A stretch of DNA of 64,000 nucleotides from Streptomyces sp. YS415. Its GTDB lineage: Bacteria > Actinomycetota > Actinomycetes > Streptomycetales > Streptomycetaceae. The position numbers were made by a program, and so were the translations under genes. Below the pieces are notes generated by a model. The model was not told where the DNA came from, ran no database searches, and saw nothing but the letters and a program-made list of their open reading frames with translations. Shown here piece by piece: positions 1 to 7,707 of the stretch; position 1 is the first letter of the stretch, and every line of letters starts with the position of its first letter. Where the stretch lies: NCBI RefSeq assembly GCF_023544665.1, contig NZ_JAMJFL010000021.1, forward strand, positions 1 through 64,000, read 5' to 3'.

Positions 1-58
1 TACGGCTCCCTCCCGGCCGGTGGCCTGGGTGCAGTGACCCTTGGTTGGCCTGTTGGGG

Positions 59-583
59 TCAGTTGGTGAATCTCAGCTCGGGTGACGAGACCACCGTGCC
101 CAGTCTGGGGAAGTCCAGGCGGACCGAGGCCTCGTGTTCCGGGGCGGTGAATGCCGTCATCGCGTCCTCGACGAAGACCAGGTCGTAGCCGAGGTCGCCG
201 GCCGCGCGGGCTGTCGACTCCACGCCGAGGTTGGTGGCGATGCCGCCGAACACCAGCGTGGTGACCCCGCGTTGACGCAGCCGGTCGTCCAGACCCGTGC
301 CCTGGAAGCCGCCGATCGTCCGCTTCACGATCTCCAGGTCACCGTCCCGTGACAGGCCCTCCGCCAGTGCGCTGCCGGCCGGCTGCTCGGCCACGTGGGG
401 ACGCTCCACCCGGATCAGTACCACGAGCGCGCCCGCCGCCCGGCAGACGGACGCCAGGTCCACGCAGGTGGCGAGCACGTCCGTGCCCTTCCGGGGTGCC
501 AGGGGCAGCGCGACGATACGGTCCATCAGGTCCACCAGGACCAGAGCCGTGCGCGCGGGATCGAGTGCGAGGGGTGCGGTCAT
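59..583 (-). CDS. Isochorismatase-like hydrolase lacking the catalytic cysteine
   Basis: A 174-residue alpha/beta protein of the isochorismatase-like hydrolase superfamily, predicted cytosolic. Visible are the N-terminal aspartate in LVLVDLMD, the lysine in IVKRTIGGF and the signature GGIATNLGVESTARAAGDLGY. The last matches the position where cysteine hydrolases of the family carry the nucleophile (usually a V-C-V type motif), but here it reads L-G-V. As in true isochorismatases, such as the EntB and PhzD type, no thioester chemistry is then possible. The substrate is unknown. The ATG has no Shine-Dalgarno, but TAACGT (590-595) lies six bases before it, which suggests a leaderless transcript. 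It is divergent from the gene at 707. Confidence 0.85.
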   Translation of the reverse strand: MTAPLALDPARTALVLVDLMDRIVALPLAPRKGTDVLATCVDLASVCRAAGALVVLIRVERPHVAEQPAGSALAEGLSRDGDLEIVKRTIGGFQGTGLDDRLRQRGVTTLVFGGIATNLGVESTARAAGDLGYDLVFVEDAMTAFTAPEHEASVRLDFPRLGTVVSSPELRFTN

Positions 584-585
584 GA

Positions 586-613
586 CGGAACGTTAACCGC
601 CGTCAGCGTTCCG
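586..613. promoter_or_regulatory. Inverted repeat around a leaderless promoter
   Basis: CGGAACG (586-592) and CGTTCCG (607-613) are perfect inverted arms separated by 14 bases. On the minus strand a -10-like TAACGT (595 to 590) overlaps the left arm and ends six bases before the ATG of the isochorismatase-like gene, so transcription probably starts at or next to the start codon. The arms are well placed to bind a dimeric repressor. No regulator gene is adjacent and no good -35 is visible. Confidence 0.4.
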
Positions 614-668
614 TACCGGAGATCCCACGGATCAACCGGCCCCTGAACGCCCCGCGTCCGGAGGCACC

Positions 669-695
669 ATGGACCAGGTGCGCCCCTGCCACTAA
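669..695 (+). CDS. Possible 8-codon leader peptide (MDQVRPCH)
   Basis: ATG at 669 is preceded by GGAGG (660-664), four bases away, and opens an 8-codon frame ending in TAA at 693-695. The next gene starts with GTG at 707, has no Shine-Dalgarno of its own and is in a different frame. Translation of the short frame could therefore deliver ribosomes to the GTG. No codon run typical of attenuation is present apart from a C-H pair at the end. The frame may be chance. Confidence 0.25.
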   Translation: MDQVRPCH

Positions 696-706
696 CGTCC
701 CGTTGC

Positions 707-1930
707 GTGCCCGACGACGCACGCGTACGACACCGCACGGGAACGGGGCTCGGCCTGCTGCTGGCCCTGGTCCTCGGCGCCGTGCTGCTCACCGCCCTGC
801 CCGAGGACGACGACACGGACGGCGCCTGCGCGCCCCGTACCGTCCGGGCCTGGGCCGCCGACCAGCGGCTCACCTCGGAGTTCGCGCGATACGGCGACGA
901 CCCCTCGCGCACCGACGACTGGACCGGCGGCGACGGCACCCACTCGGTGCGGCTGCCGGACGGACGGGTGCTGTGGCTGTTCTCGGACACCTACCTCGGC
1001 CAGGTGCACGCCCCGCCCAACCCGGTCGGCGAGTCCTACGCCTGGCGGGACACCACGGCTCCGATGGTGCGCAACTCGGCGGTCGTGATGCGCGACGGGC
1101 GGCTGGAGAGCACCCTGCCCGCCCCGCTCTTCCCCGATCCCGCGCCGGGGCAGTGGCGCTGGCCGGTAGCGGCACGCGTCGAGCCCCGCTCCCCCGGCTC
1201 CTCGGAACAGGTCCTGCGCGTGCTGCTGTGGGTGCGCACGAACGGTCAGCCGCCATGGATCTACGGTGTGCCCACCGCCACCGAGGTCGCCACGCTCTCC
1301 CTGCCCGATCTGCGCGTCGAGTCGACGGTCAAGGTCTTCGACCAGCAACTGGTCGCCGACCCGTCCCGGCGCGTGCTGTTCGGCACCACGCTGGTCGAGG
1401 AGGACGGCTGGACGTACGTCTTCGGCGGCGACGACGGCCGGGCGGTGTCCCGGCCGGCCTCACGGGCCCATGTGGCCCGGGTGCCCGAGGGCGGCCTCGC
1501 CGATCCGGGCGCCTGGGAATACTGGGACGGCGATGAGTGGGCGGTGGGCGTCCGCCCGCGCGCGGTGCTCGGCGACGAGCGGCGCACCGGGGTGGGCAGC
1601 GCCTTCTCGGTGGTGCGCGACGGGCGGACGTACGTGCTGTTCACCATGGCGGCGGGCGGGGCGGGACTGACGACCGTGACCTCGTACTGGTCCTGCTCGC
1701 CCACCGGCCCCTGGCACGGGCCGGCCAAGGACTTCAGCCCCTCCCTGCCGGACGGGCAGGTGGCCGCGTACAACCCGCAGACCCATCCCGAACTCAGCGA
1801 GGACGGGCGGCTGGTGCTCAGCTACGACGTCAACTGGCTGGACACCACCGGTGCCGCTGCCCAGCTCAGCCGGAACGTCTCCCTGTACCGACCGCGGTTC
1901 GTGACGCTGCGGCTGGCGGCCGGGGGGTGA
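707..1930 (+). CDS. Exported DUF4185-like beta-propeller protein
   Basis: 407 residues. The N-terminus has basic residues followed by a hydrophobic stretch (about residues 12-28, GLGLLLALVLGAVLLTAL), so the protein is exported or membrane-anchored. The rest resembles DUF4185/five-bladed propeller proteins: it contains DGTHSVRLPDGRVLWLFSDTY near residue 80, recurrent FSVVRDGRTYVLFT and GWTYVFGGDDGR blades, and SCSPTGPWHGPAKDF. The function is unknown; related folds include glycoside-processing proteins. GTG at 707 is the only start close to the signal peptide and lacks a clear ribosome binding site. The last 65 bases overlap the convergent transporter gene. Confidence 0.65.
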   Translation: MPDDARVRHRTGTGLGLLLALVLGAVLLTALPEDDDTDGACAPRTVRAWAADQRLTSEFARYGDDPSRTDDWTGGDGTHSVRLPDGRVLWLFSDTYLGQVHAPPNPVGESYAWRDTTAPMVRNSAVVMRDGRLESTLPAPLFPDPAPGQWRWPVAARVEPRSPGSSEQVLRVLLWVRTNGQPPWIYGVPTATEVATLSLPDLRVESTVKVFDQQLVADPSRRVLFGTTLVEEDGWTYVFGGDDGRAVSRPASRAHVARVPEGGLADPGAWEYWDGDEWAVGVRPRAVLGDERRTGVGSAFSVVRDGRTYVLFTMAAGGAGLTTVTSYWSCSPTGPWHGPAKDFSPSLPDGQVAAYNPQTHPELSEDGRLVLSYDVNWLDTTGAAAQLSRNVSLYRPRFVTLRLAAGG

Positions 1931-2900
1931 CCTCCGGGTCGCGGGAGCGCCGTTTGGCGATCACCGCGCACACCATCAGCTGCATCTGGTGGAAGAGCAT
2001 CAGCGGCAGCACCGCCAGCGAGGCGTGCGCGCCGAACAGGACGCTCGCCATGGGCAGCCCGGCGGCCAGGGACTTCTTGGAGCCGGCGAACTGGATGGCG
2101 ACCCGGTCCTCCCGGCCGAAGCGCAGCACCTTGGCGCCGTACCAGGTCAGGGTGAGCATCACGGCGAGCAGTACGGCCTCGACGGCGAGGAGTGCGGCCA
2201 GCCGGGCGGGGCTGACCCGGCTCCAGACGCCCTGGACCATGCCCTCGCTGAACGCGGTGTAGACGACGAGCAGGATGGAGCCGCGGTCCACCAGGCCGAG
2301 GACCTGCTTGTGGCGGGTGAGGAAGCCACCGATCCAGCGGCGCAGCACCTGCCCGGCCAGGAACGGCACCAGCAGTTGCAGCACGATCTTCAGCAGGGAG
2401 TCGGCGGAGAAGCCGCCGCCGGTGCCGCCGAGCAGGCTCGCCGCGAGGAGGGGGGTGGCGACGATGCCGACCAGCGAGGAGAAGGAGCCCGCGCAGATCG
2501 CGGCGGGCACGTTGCCGCGGGCGATCGAGGTGAACGCGATCGACGACTGCACGGTGGAGGGCACCAGGGTGAGGAAGAGCAGCCCTTGGTAGAGGGGGTC
2601 GGTCAGGAGCACCGGGACGAGTCCGCCGGCCGCCAGGCCGAGTACCGGGAAGACGGCGAAGGTGCAAGCCAGGACGGTGATGTGGAGGCGCCAGTGGCGC
2701 AGTCCGTCCAGCGCCTCGCGGGTGGACAGGCGGGCGCCGTAGAGGAAGAAGAGGAGGGCGATCGCGGCCGTCGAGGCGCCGGAGGCCACCTCGGCCCCGG
2801 TCCCGCGCGCCGGCAGCAGGGCGGCGAGCCCCACCGTGCCGAGCAGCAGCAGGACGTACGGGTCGATCGGCAGCCGACGCGGCCATCGCAGGCGTTTCAC
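1866..2900 (-). CDS. SBF-like bile acid:sodium symporter family transporter
   Basis: 344 residues with about nine or ten hydrophobic segments between residues 10 and 325, matching the YfeH/SBF-like branch of the bile acid:sodium symporter superfamily. Typical segments include LFFLYGARLSTREAL, a polar LVPSTVQSSIAFTSIARGNVP and, near the C-terminus, IQFAGSKKSLAAGLPMA. The likely role is uptake or efflux of an organic anion across the cytoplasmic membrane; the substrate cannot be read from the sequence. It starts with GTG at 2900. It is divergent from a LysR regulator across 133 bases, a classical LysR-target arrangement, so the regulator probably controls it. Its 3' end overlaps the gene at 707-1930. 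Confidence 0.85.
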   Translation of the reverse strand: MKRLRWPRRLPIDPYVLLLLGTVGLAALLPARGTGAEVASGASTAAIALLFFLYGARLSTREALDGLRHWRLHITVLACTFAVFPVLGLAAGGLVPVLLTDPLYQGLLFLTLVPSTVQSSIAFTSIARGNVPAAICAGSFSSLVGIVATPLLAASLLGGTGGGFSADSLLKIVLQLLVPFLAGQVLRRWIGGFLTRHKQVLGLVDRGSILLVVYTAFSEGMVQGVWSRVSPARLAALLAVEAVLLAVMLTLTWYGAKVLRFGREDRVAIQFAGSKKSLAAGLPMASVLFGAHASLAVLPLMLFHQMQLMVCAVIAKRRSRDPEVTPRPPAAASRTAVGTGRRSG

Positions 2901-3033
2901 TGTGCTCCACTACTTCGCTGTACGTCCGGTCCGGGGGCACGGTCGTGCCCTCTCCATCGTCCTCCCCGCCGAGCTGATCGGGAATCCGGCATACCACTCT
3001 GACTGTCATCACGTTCCGCGATAACCTGGGGGC

Positions 3034-3897
3034 GTGTACGACCCCTCCCAGCTGCGCACCTTCCTGGCGGTCGCCCAGACGCTGAGCTTCACCCAGGCCG
3101 CCCGGCGGCTCGGCCTGCGGCAGTCGACGGTGAGCCAGCACGTACGGCGGCTGGAGGACGCCACGGGCCGGCAGCTCTTCGCCCGGGACACCCACTCCGT
3201 GGAGCTGACCGAGGACGGCGAGGCGATGCTCGGCTTCGCCCGGCGGATCCTGGAGGTCCATGAGCAGGCGGCCGCCTTCTTCACCGGGACCCGGCTGCGC
3301 GGGCGGCTGCGCTTCGGCGCCTCGGAGGACTTCGTGCTGACCCGGCTGCCGGAGATCCTGGAGGGCTTCCGGTACGAGCATCCCGAGGTCGACCTGGAGC
3401 TGACCGTGGAGCTCTCCGGCACCCTGCACGAGCAGCTGGCGGCCGGAAAGCTCGATCTGGTCCTCGCCAAGCGCCGCCCCGAGGAGCCGGGGGGCGAGCT
3501 GGTGTGGCACGACCGGCTGGTGTGGATCGGGGCGGAGCGGCTGCGTCTGGAGGCGGACCGCCCGGTGCCGCTGATCGTCTATCCGCCGCCGGGCATCACC
3601 CGCGCCCTGGCGCTGGAGGCCCTGGAGCGCCAGGGGCGGCAGTGGCGGATCGTGTGCACCAGCGGCAGCCTCAACGGCCTGATCGCGGCGGCCCGGGCGG
3701 GCCTGGGCGTGATGGCGCACTCGCGGGGCCTGATCCCGCCGGGGCTGGTCAGGATGGCGCAGCGGTCGGGGCTGCCGGAGCTCGGCCGGGTGGACTTCGT
3801 ACTGGTCCACGGGCAGCGGCGGACGGCCGCCCAGGGAGCGGCGGAGGCGCTGGCAGCGGCCATCCTGGCGGGCGGGGAGCGACTGCACCGCCGCTGA
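3034..3897 (+). CDS. LysR family transcriptional regulator
   Basis: 287 residues. The N-terminal winged helix (residues 1-60) carries the LysR signature LRTFLAVAQTLSFTQAARRL followed by QSTVSQHVRRLE. The C-terminal periplasmic-binding-like effector domain (about 90-280) begins with LRFGASEDFVLTRLPEILEGF. The length is normal for the family. GTG at 3034 gives the family-typical start (YDPSQLRTF). It probably binds the 2901-3033 gap and regulates the divergent SBF-like transporter and itself; the effector is unknown. It is followed by a tandem repeat array. Confidence 0.92.
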   Translation: MYDPSQLRTFLAVAQTLSFTQAARRLGLRQSTVSQHVRRLEDATGRQLFARDTHSVELTEDGEAMLGFARRILEVHEQAAAFFTGTRLRGRLRFGASEDFVLTRLPEILEGFRYEHPEVDLELTVELSGTLHEQLAAGKLDLVLAKRRPEEPGGELVWHDRLVWIGAERLRLEADRPVPLIVYPPPGITRALALEALERQGRQWRIVCTSGSLNGLIAAARAGLGVMAHSRGLIPPGLVRMAQRSGLPELGRVDFVLVHGQRRTAAQGAAEALAAAILAGGERLHRR

Positions 3898-3904
3898 GCG
3901 GGCC

Positions 3905-4048
3905 GTACGGATTCGGAGTCGTACGGATTAGGAGTCGTACGGATCCGGTGGCTTACGGATCCGGTGGCTTACGGATCCGGTGGCTTACGGATCCGGTGGC
4001 TTACGGATCCGGTGTCGTGCAGATCCGGTGTCGTACAGATTCGGTGGA
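3905..4048. repeat. Nine tandem copies of a 16-bp repeat
   Basis: Nine head-to-tail 16-base units run without interruption from 3905 to 4048. The consensus is TTACGGATCCGGTGGC. Units at 3953, 3969 and 3985 are identical, and the outer units diverge (GTACGGATTCGGAGTC at 3905, GTACAGATTCGGTGGA at 4033). Most contain the palindromic core CGGATCCG. The array begins seven bases after the LysR stop and ends about 80 bases before the acyl-CoA synthetase start. Because 16 is not a multiple of 3, open frames across it repeat only every 48 bases, so coding is unlikely. Confidence 0.9.
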
Positions 4049-4126
4049 GATTACAGCCATCCGGCCGGAGCGTGGGGTAGCTTTCACGGCGCTGTGCGGG
4101 GCGTCGACGAGAGCGGGGAGCGGGGT

Positions 4127-5953
4127 TTGCGCGAGTTCACCAACCCTCCGTCGGCGTTGGCACCGCCGGTGGGCGGACTGGCCGACGTGGTGTTCGAGCG
4201 CGCCCGGGAGAACCCGGCGCACGTGGCGCTCGGCCGCAAGGACGGGGCCGGCCGCTGGCGGGACGTGACCTCCGCCGAGTTCCGCGACGAGGTGCTCGCC
4301 CTGGCCAAGGGGCTGCTCGCCCGGGGCGTCCGGTTCGGCGACCGGGTCGCCATCATGTCCCCCACCCGCTACGAGTGGACCCTGTTCGACTTCGCCCTGT
4401 GGAGCGTCGGCGCCCAGGTGGTGCCGGTCTACCCGACCTCCTCCCCCGAGCAGTGCTTCTGGATGCTGCACGACGCGGAGGTCTCGGCGGCGGTCGTCGA
4501 GCACGAGGACCACGCGATGACCATCGCCACGGTCATCGACCGGCTGCCGCGACTGCGCGAGCTGTGGCAGCTCGACGCGGGCTGCGTCCAGGAGCTGTAC
4601 GACGCGGGCGCCCACCTCGACGACGAGGTGGTGCACCGGCACCGCCAGGCGGTCACCCCCGACTCGGTCGCGACCGTCATCTACACCTCCGGCACCACCG
4701 GCCGCCCCAAGGGCTGCGTCATCTCGCACGGCAACTTCATGTACGAGGCGGACACCGTCATCGAGCGCTGGGAGCCGGTGTTCCACTCGAAGAAGGGCGA
4801 CGAGGCGGCCACCCTGCTCTTCCTGCCGCTCGCGCACGTGTTCGGCCGCATGGTGCAGGTCGCCGCGATCCGCGGGGGCGTCCGCTTCGGCCATCAGCCG
4901 CAGATGAACGCCGCCGCCCTGCTGCCCGACCTGGCCGCGTTCCGGCCGACCTTCTTCCTCGCCGTGCCGTACATCTTCGAAAAGGTCTTCAGCGCCGCCC
5001 GCCGCAAGGCCGAGAAGGAGGGCCGGGCCGGCGCCTTCGAGAAGGCCGTCGAGGTCGCGGTGAAGTACGCCGACGCCATGGAGGCCAAGGCCTGGGGGAT
5101 CGGGCCCGGCCCCTCGGCCGGTCTGCGCATGCAGCACCAGCTCTTCGACAAGCTCGTCTACGGCAAGATGCGGGCCGCGATGGGCGGCCGGATCCGGCAC
5201 GCCATGTCCGGCGGCTCGGCGATGGACCGCCGGCTCGGCCTGTTCTTCGCGGGCGCGGGCGTGCACATCTACGAGGGCTACGGCCTGACCGAGTCCACGG
5301 CGGCCGCCACCGCCAACCCGCCCGAGCGCACCCGCTACGGCTCGGTCGGGCAGCCCGTCCCCGGGACGACCGTGCACATCGCGGACGACGGGGAGATCTG
5401 GCTGCACGGCCCCCATGTCTTCCAGGGCTATCTCAACAACCCCAAAGCCACCGACGAGGCCCTGCACGACGGCTGGCTGGCCACCGGGGACCTCGGCTCC
5501 CTCGACGCGGACGGCTATCTCACCATCACCGGCCGCAAGAAGGAGATCCTGGTCACGTCGGGCGGCAAGAGCGTCTCGCCGGGGGTGCTGGAGGAGCGGG
5601 TCCGGGACCATCCGCTGGTCGCCCAGTGCATCGTGGTCGGCAACGACCGCCCGTACATCGCCGCCCTGGTCACCCTCGACCAGGAGGCCGTGGACCACTG
5701 GCTGGCCATGCGCGACAAGCGGCGGCTGCCCCCGGCCGAACTGGTGCGCGACGCCGATCTGGAGGCGGAGGTGCGGCGCGCGGTGGTCGCCGCCAACACC
5801 CTCGTCTCCCAGGCCGAGTCGATCCGCACCTTCCGGATCCTCGCCCAGCCCTTCACCGAGGAACACGGCCTGCTCACCCCCTCGCTGAAGCTGAAGCGCA
5901 GGGCGATCGAGAAGGCCTACGCCGACGAGGTGGCGGCGCTGTACCAGGCCTGA
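4127..5953 (+). CDS. fadD: Long-chain fatty-acid-CoA ligase (AMP-binding)
   Basis: 608 residues from TTG at 4127. It activates fatty acids to acyl-AMP and then acyl-CoA, in the cytosol or at the membrane. Visible ANL-superfamily motifs are the P-loop YTSGTTGRPKGCVISH (about residue 186), the adenylate motif YEGYGLTESTAAA (about 383), the WLATGDLG aspartate (about 452), and the hinge and A8 region TGRKKEILVTSGGKSVSP. This layout matches the FadD15-like long-chain group of actinobacteria. The TTG is chosen because GGGGAG (4115-4120) precedes it and the protein then begins with the family-typical REFTNPP. An in-frame GTG at 4094 lacks a ribosome binding site. It follows the 16-bp repeat array. 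Confidence 0.9.
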   Translation: MREFTNPPSALAPPVGGLADVVFERARENPAHVALGRKDGAGRWRDVTSAEFRDEVLALAKGLLARGVRFGDRVAIMSPTRYEWTLFDFALWSVGAQVVPVYPTSSPEQCFWMLHDAEVSAAVVEHEDHAMTIATVIDRLPRLRELWQLDAGCVQELYDAGAHLDDEVVHRHRQAVTPDSVATVIYTSGTTGRPKGCVISHGNFMYEADTVIERWEPVFHSKKGDEAATLLFLPLAHVFGRMVQVAAIRGGVRFGHQPQMNAAALLPDLAAFRPTFFLAVPYIFEKVFSAARRKAEKEGRAGAFEKAVEVAVKYADAMEAKAWGIGPGPSAGLRMQHQLFDKLVYGKMRAAMGGRIRHAMSGGSAMDRRLGLFFAGAGVHIYEGYGLTESTAAATANPPERTRYGSVGQPVPGTTVHIADDGEIWLHGPHVFQGYLNNPKATDEALHDGWLATGDLGSLDADGYLTITGRKKEILVTSGGKSVSPGVLEERVRDHPLVAQCIVVGNDRPYIAALVTLDQEAVDHWLAMRDKRRLPPAELVRDADLEAEVRRAVVAANTLVSQAESIRTFRILAQPFTEEHGLLTPSLKLKRRAIEKAYADEVAALYQA

Positions 5954-6061
5954 GGGTTCCGGGCGGACTCCGCACGGATTCCGCGATCAGGAATGCACAG
6001 CGGCCCGTGATCGTTGACGATGGGAGTACCAGTCGACGACAACCGTAAGGATCACGAGCTC

Positions 6062-6898
6062 GTGAGCAGCAAGGTCCCCCCGATCATCCTCAACAACGGC
6101 GTCGAGATGCCCCAGCTGGGCTTCGGCGTCTGGCAGGTGCCGGACGACGAGGCGGAGCAGGCGGTCAGCACGGCTCTGGAGGCCGGGTACCGCAGCATCG
6201 ACACAGCGGCGATCTACGGCAATGAGGAGGGCACCGGCAAGGCCATCACCGCCTCCGGCATCCCCCGCAAGGACATCTTCGTCACCACCAAGCTCTGGAA
6301 CGCCGAGCAGGGGTACGACAGCACCCTGCGCGCCTTCGACACGTCGCTGGCCAAGCTCGGCCTGGACTACGTGGACCTGTACCTCATCCACTGGCCCCTG
6401 CCGGCCCGGGACACCTACGTCGACACCTACAAGGCGTTCGAGAAGCTGCACGCCGACGGCCGCATCAGGGCGATCGGCGTGTCCAACTTCCTGCCGGAAC
6501 ACCTGGAGCGGCTGATCGGCGAGACGTCTGTCGTCCCGGCCGTCAACCAGATCGAGCTGCACCCGCATCTCCAGCAGGACGCCTCCCGCGCCTTCCACGC
6601 GGAGCACAGCATCGCCACCGAGGCCTGGTCGCCGCTCGGCCAGGGCAAGGGCCTGCTGGAGGTCCCGGCCATCGTGGCCATCGCCCGCAAGCACGACCGC
6701 ACCCCGGCCCAGGTGGTGCTGCGCTGGCACCTCCAGCTCGGCAACGTGGTGATCCCGAAGTCGGTCACGCCGTCCCGGATCCAGGAGAACATCGACGTGT
6801 TCGACTTCCGCCTGGACGACGAGGACCTGGCGGCGATCAGCGCGCTCAACGAGGACCGCCGGATCGGTCCCGACCCGGCGACGTTCGACGTCGTCTGA
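6062..6898 (+). CDS. Aldo/keto reductase
   Basis: 278 residues from GTG at 6062. A cytosolic (beta/alpha)8-barrel NADPH-dependent oxidoreductase of the AKR5-like bacterial group (2,5-diketo-D-gluconate reductase-like). The catalytic tetrad is visible: Asp in SIDTAAIYG, Tyr in the same motif, Lys in TTKLW and His in YLIHWPLP. The cofactor-binding segment VIPKSVTPSRIQEN is near the C-terminus. GTG 6062 is favoured by AAGGA 11 bases upstream and a family-like N-terminus (SSKVPPIILNNGVEMP). An earlier in-frame ATG at 6020 has no ribosome binding site. The substrate is not predictable. The next gene is convergent. Confidence 0.9.
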   Translation: MSSKVPPIILNNGVEMPQLGFGVWQVPDDEAEQAVSTALEAGYRSIDTAAIYGNEEGTGKAITASGIPRKDIFVTTKLWNAEQGYDSTLRAFDTSLAKLGLDYVDLYLIHWPLPARDTYVDTYKAFEKLHADGRIRAIGVSNFLPEHLERLIGETSVVPAVNQIELHPHLQQDASRAFHAEHSIATEAWSPLGQGKGLLEVPAIVAIARKHDRTPAQVVLRWHLQLGNVVIPKSVTPSRIQENIDVFDFRLDDEDLAAISALNEDRRIGPDPATFDVV

Positions 6899-6943
6899 CG
6901 CGTCCGGGGCGGGCGGTCCGGGCCACCGGGCCGCCCGCGCCGG

Positions 6944-7645
6944 TCAGTTGGGCTGCCCGATCGGCCGTACGACGACGGTGTTGACGTCCACGCCCTGCGG
7001 CTGCCGGATCGCCCAGACGATCGAGTCGGCGAGCTGGTCGGCGGTCAGCAGATGCCCCGGCGGCAGACTGCCGTAGCTGTCCCAGAACGGCGTCTCCACC
7101 CGGCCCGGCGCGATCAGCGTCACGCCGACGCCCCACTCGGTCACCTCCCGGCGGGTGTTCTCGGCGAGTCCGGTCAGCGCCCACTTGGTCGCGCCGTAGA
7201 GGTTGCCCGGTGTGTGCACGAACCCGGCGACACTGCCGACCAGCACGATGCGGCCCCGGGTCTCCTTCAGGGCGTCGATCGAGGCGCGGATGAGCAGCGC
7301 CGGTCCGAGGACGTTGGTCAGGATCATCTCCGGCCAGCCGGCCGGGTCGCCCTCGGCGACCGAGTCATGGGTGGCGATTCCGGCGTTGGCGACAACCGTG
7401 TCGAGGCGCCCGAACCGCTTCAGCGTGGTCTCCACCGCGCCCTGGATCTGCGCGTAGTCGGCGGCGTCCCCGACGATCGTCAACAGCCCCTCGGGATCAC
7501 CGAGTTCCTCGGCGAAACCGCGCAGCCGCATCTCGCCGCGACCGGTGACGGCCACCCGGTGCCCGGCGTCCAGCAGCTGCCGCGCCGCGGCGGCGCCGAT
7601 GCCGCTGCCGCCACCGGTGATGAGTGCGACCGGAGAGTCGGTCAT
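6944..7645 (-). CDS. Short-chain dehydrogenase/reductase (SDR)
   Basis: 233 residues, a classical Rossmann-fold SDR. Visible are the cofactor motif GGGSGIG, the structural NAG (VVANAGIA), the catalytic Ser in LVGSVAGF and the YxxxK pair in LYGATKWALTG. An oxidoreductase of unknown substrate, cytosolic. The ATG at 7645 is preferred over an in-frame start at 7702 because a GGGGG-type ribosome binding site precedes it and a MerR-type promoter (7677-7707) would start transcription about 25 bases upstream. The adjacent convergent aldo/keto reductase may share substrates, but that is speculative. Confidence 0.9.
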   Translation of the reverse strand: MTDSPVALITGGGSGIGAAAARQLLDAGHRVAVTGRGEMRLRGFAEELGDPEGLLTIVGDAADYAQIQGAVETTLKRFGRLDTVVANAGIATHDSVAEGDPAGWPEMILTNVLGPALLIRASIDALKETRGRIVLVGSVAGFVHTPGNLYGATKWALTGLAENTRREVTEWGVGVTLIAPGRVETPFWDSYGSLPPGHLLTADQLADSIVWAIRQPQGVDVNTVVVRPIGQPN

Positions 7646-7676
7646 GGTTACCCCCTGTTGTCGTTCGGTGAGGGGG

Positions 7677-7707
7677 AGTTCATCAGTTGAAGCGCTCTCC
7701 AAGTCAA
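7677..7707 (-). promoter_or_regulatory. MerR-type promoter with 19-bp spacer
   Basis: On the minus strand, TTGACT (7707-7702) and TGAACT (7682-7677) are spaced by 19 bases. The spacer contains the imperfect dyad TTGGAGAGCGCTTCAA (six of eight pairs match). A long spacer with an internal dyad is the hallmark of promoters activated by MerR-family regulators. It lies 31 bases upstream of the SDR start and overlaps the stop codon of the nSTAND gene. No MerR gene is in the window. Confidence 0.55.

Noticed and set aside
3905-4048. 16-bp repeats as a CRISPR array.
   Set aside because: The units are head to tail without unique spacers, and there are no cas genes.
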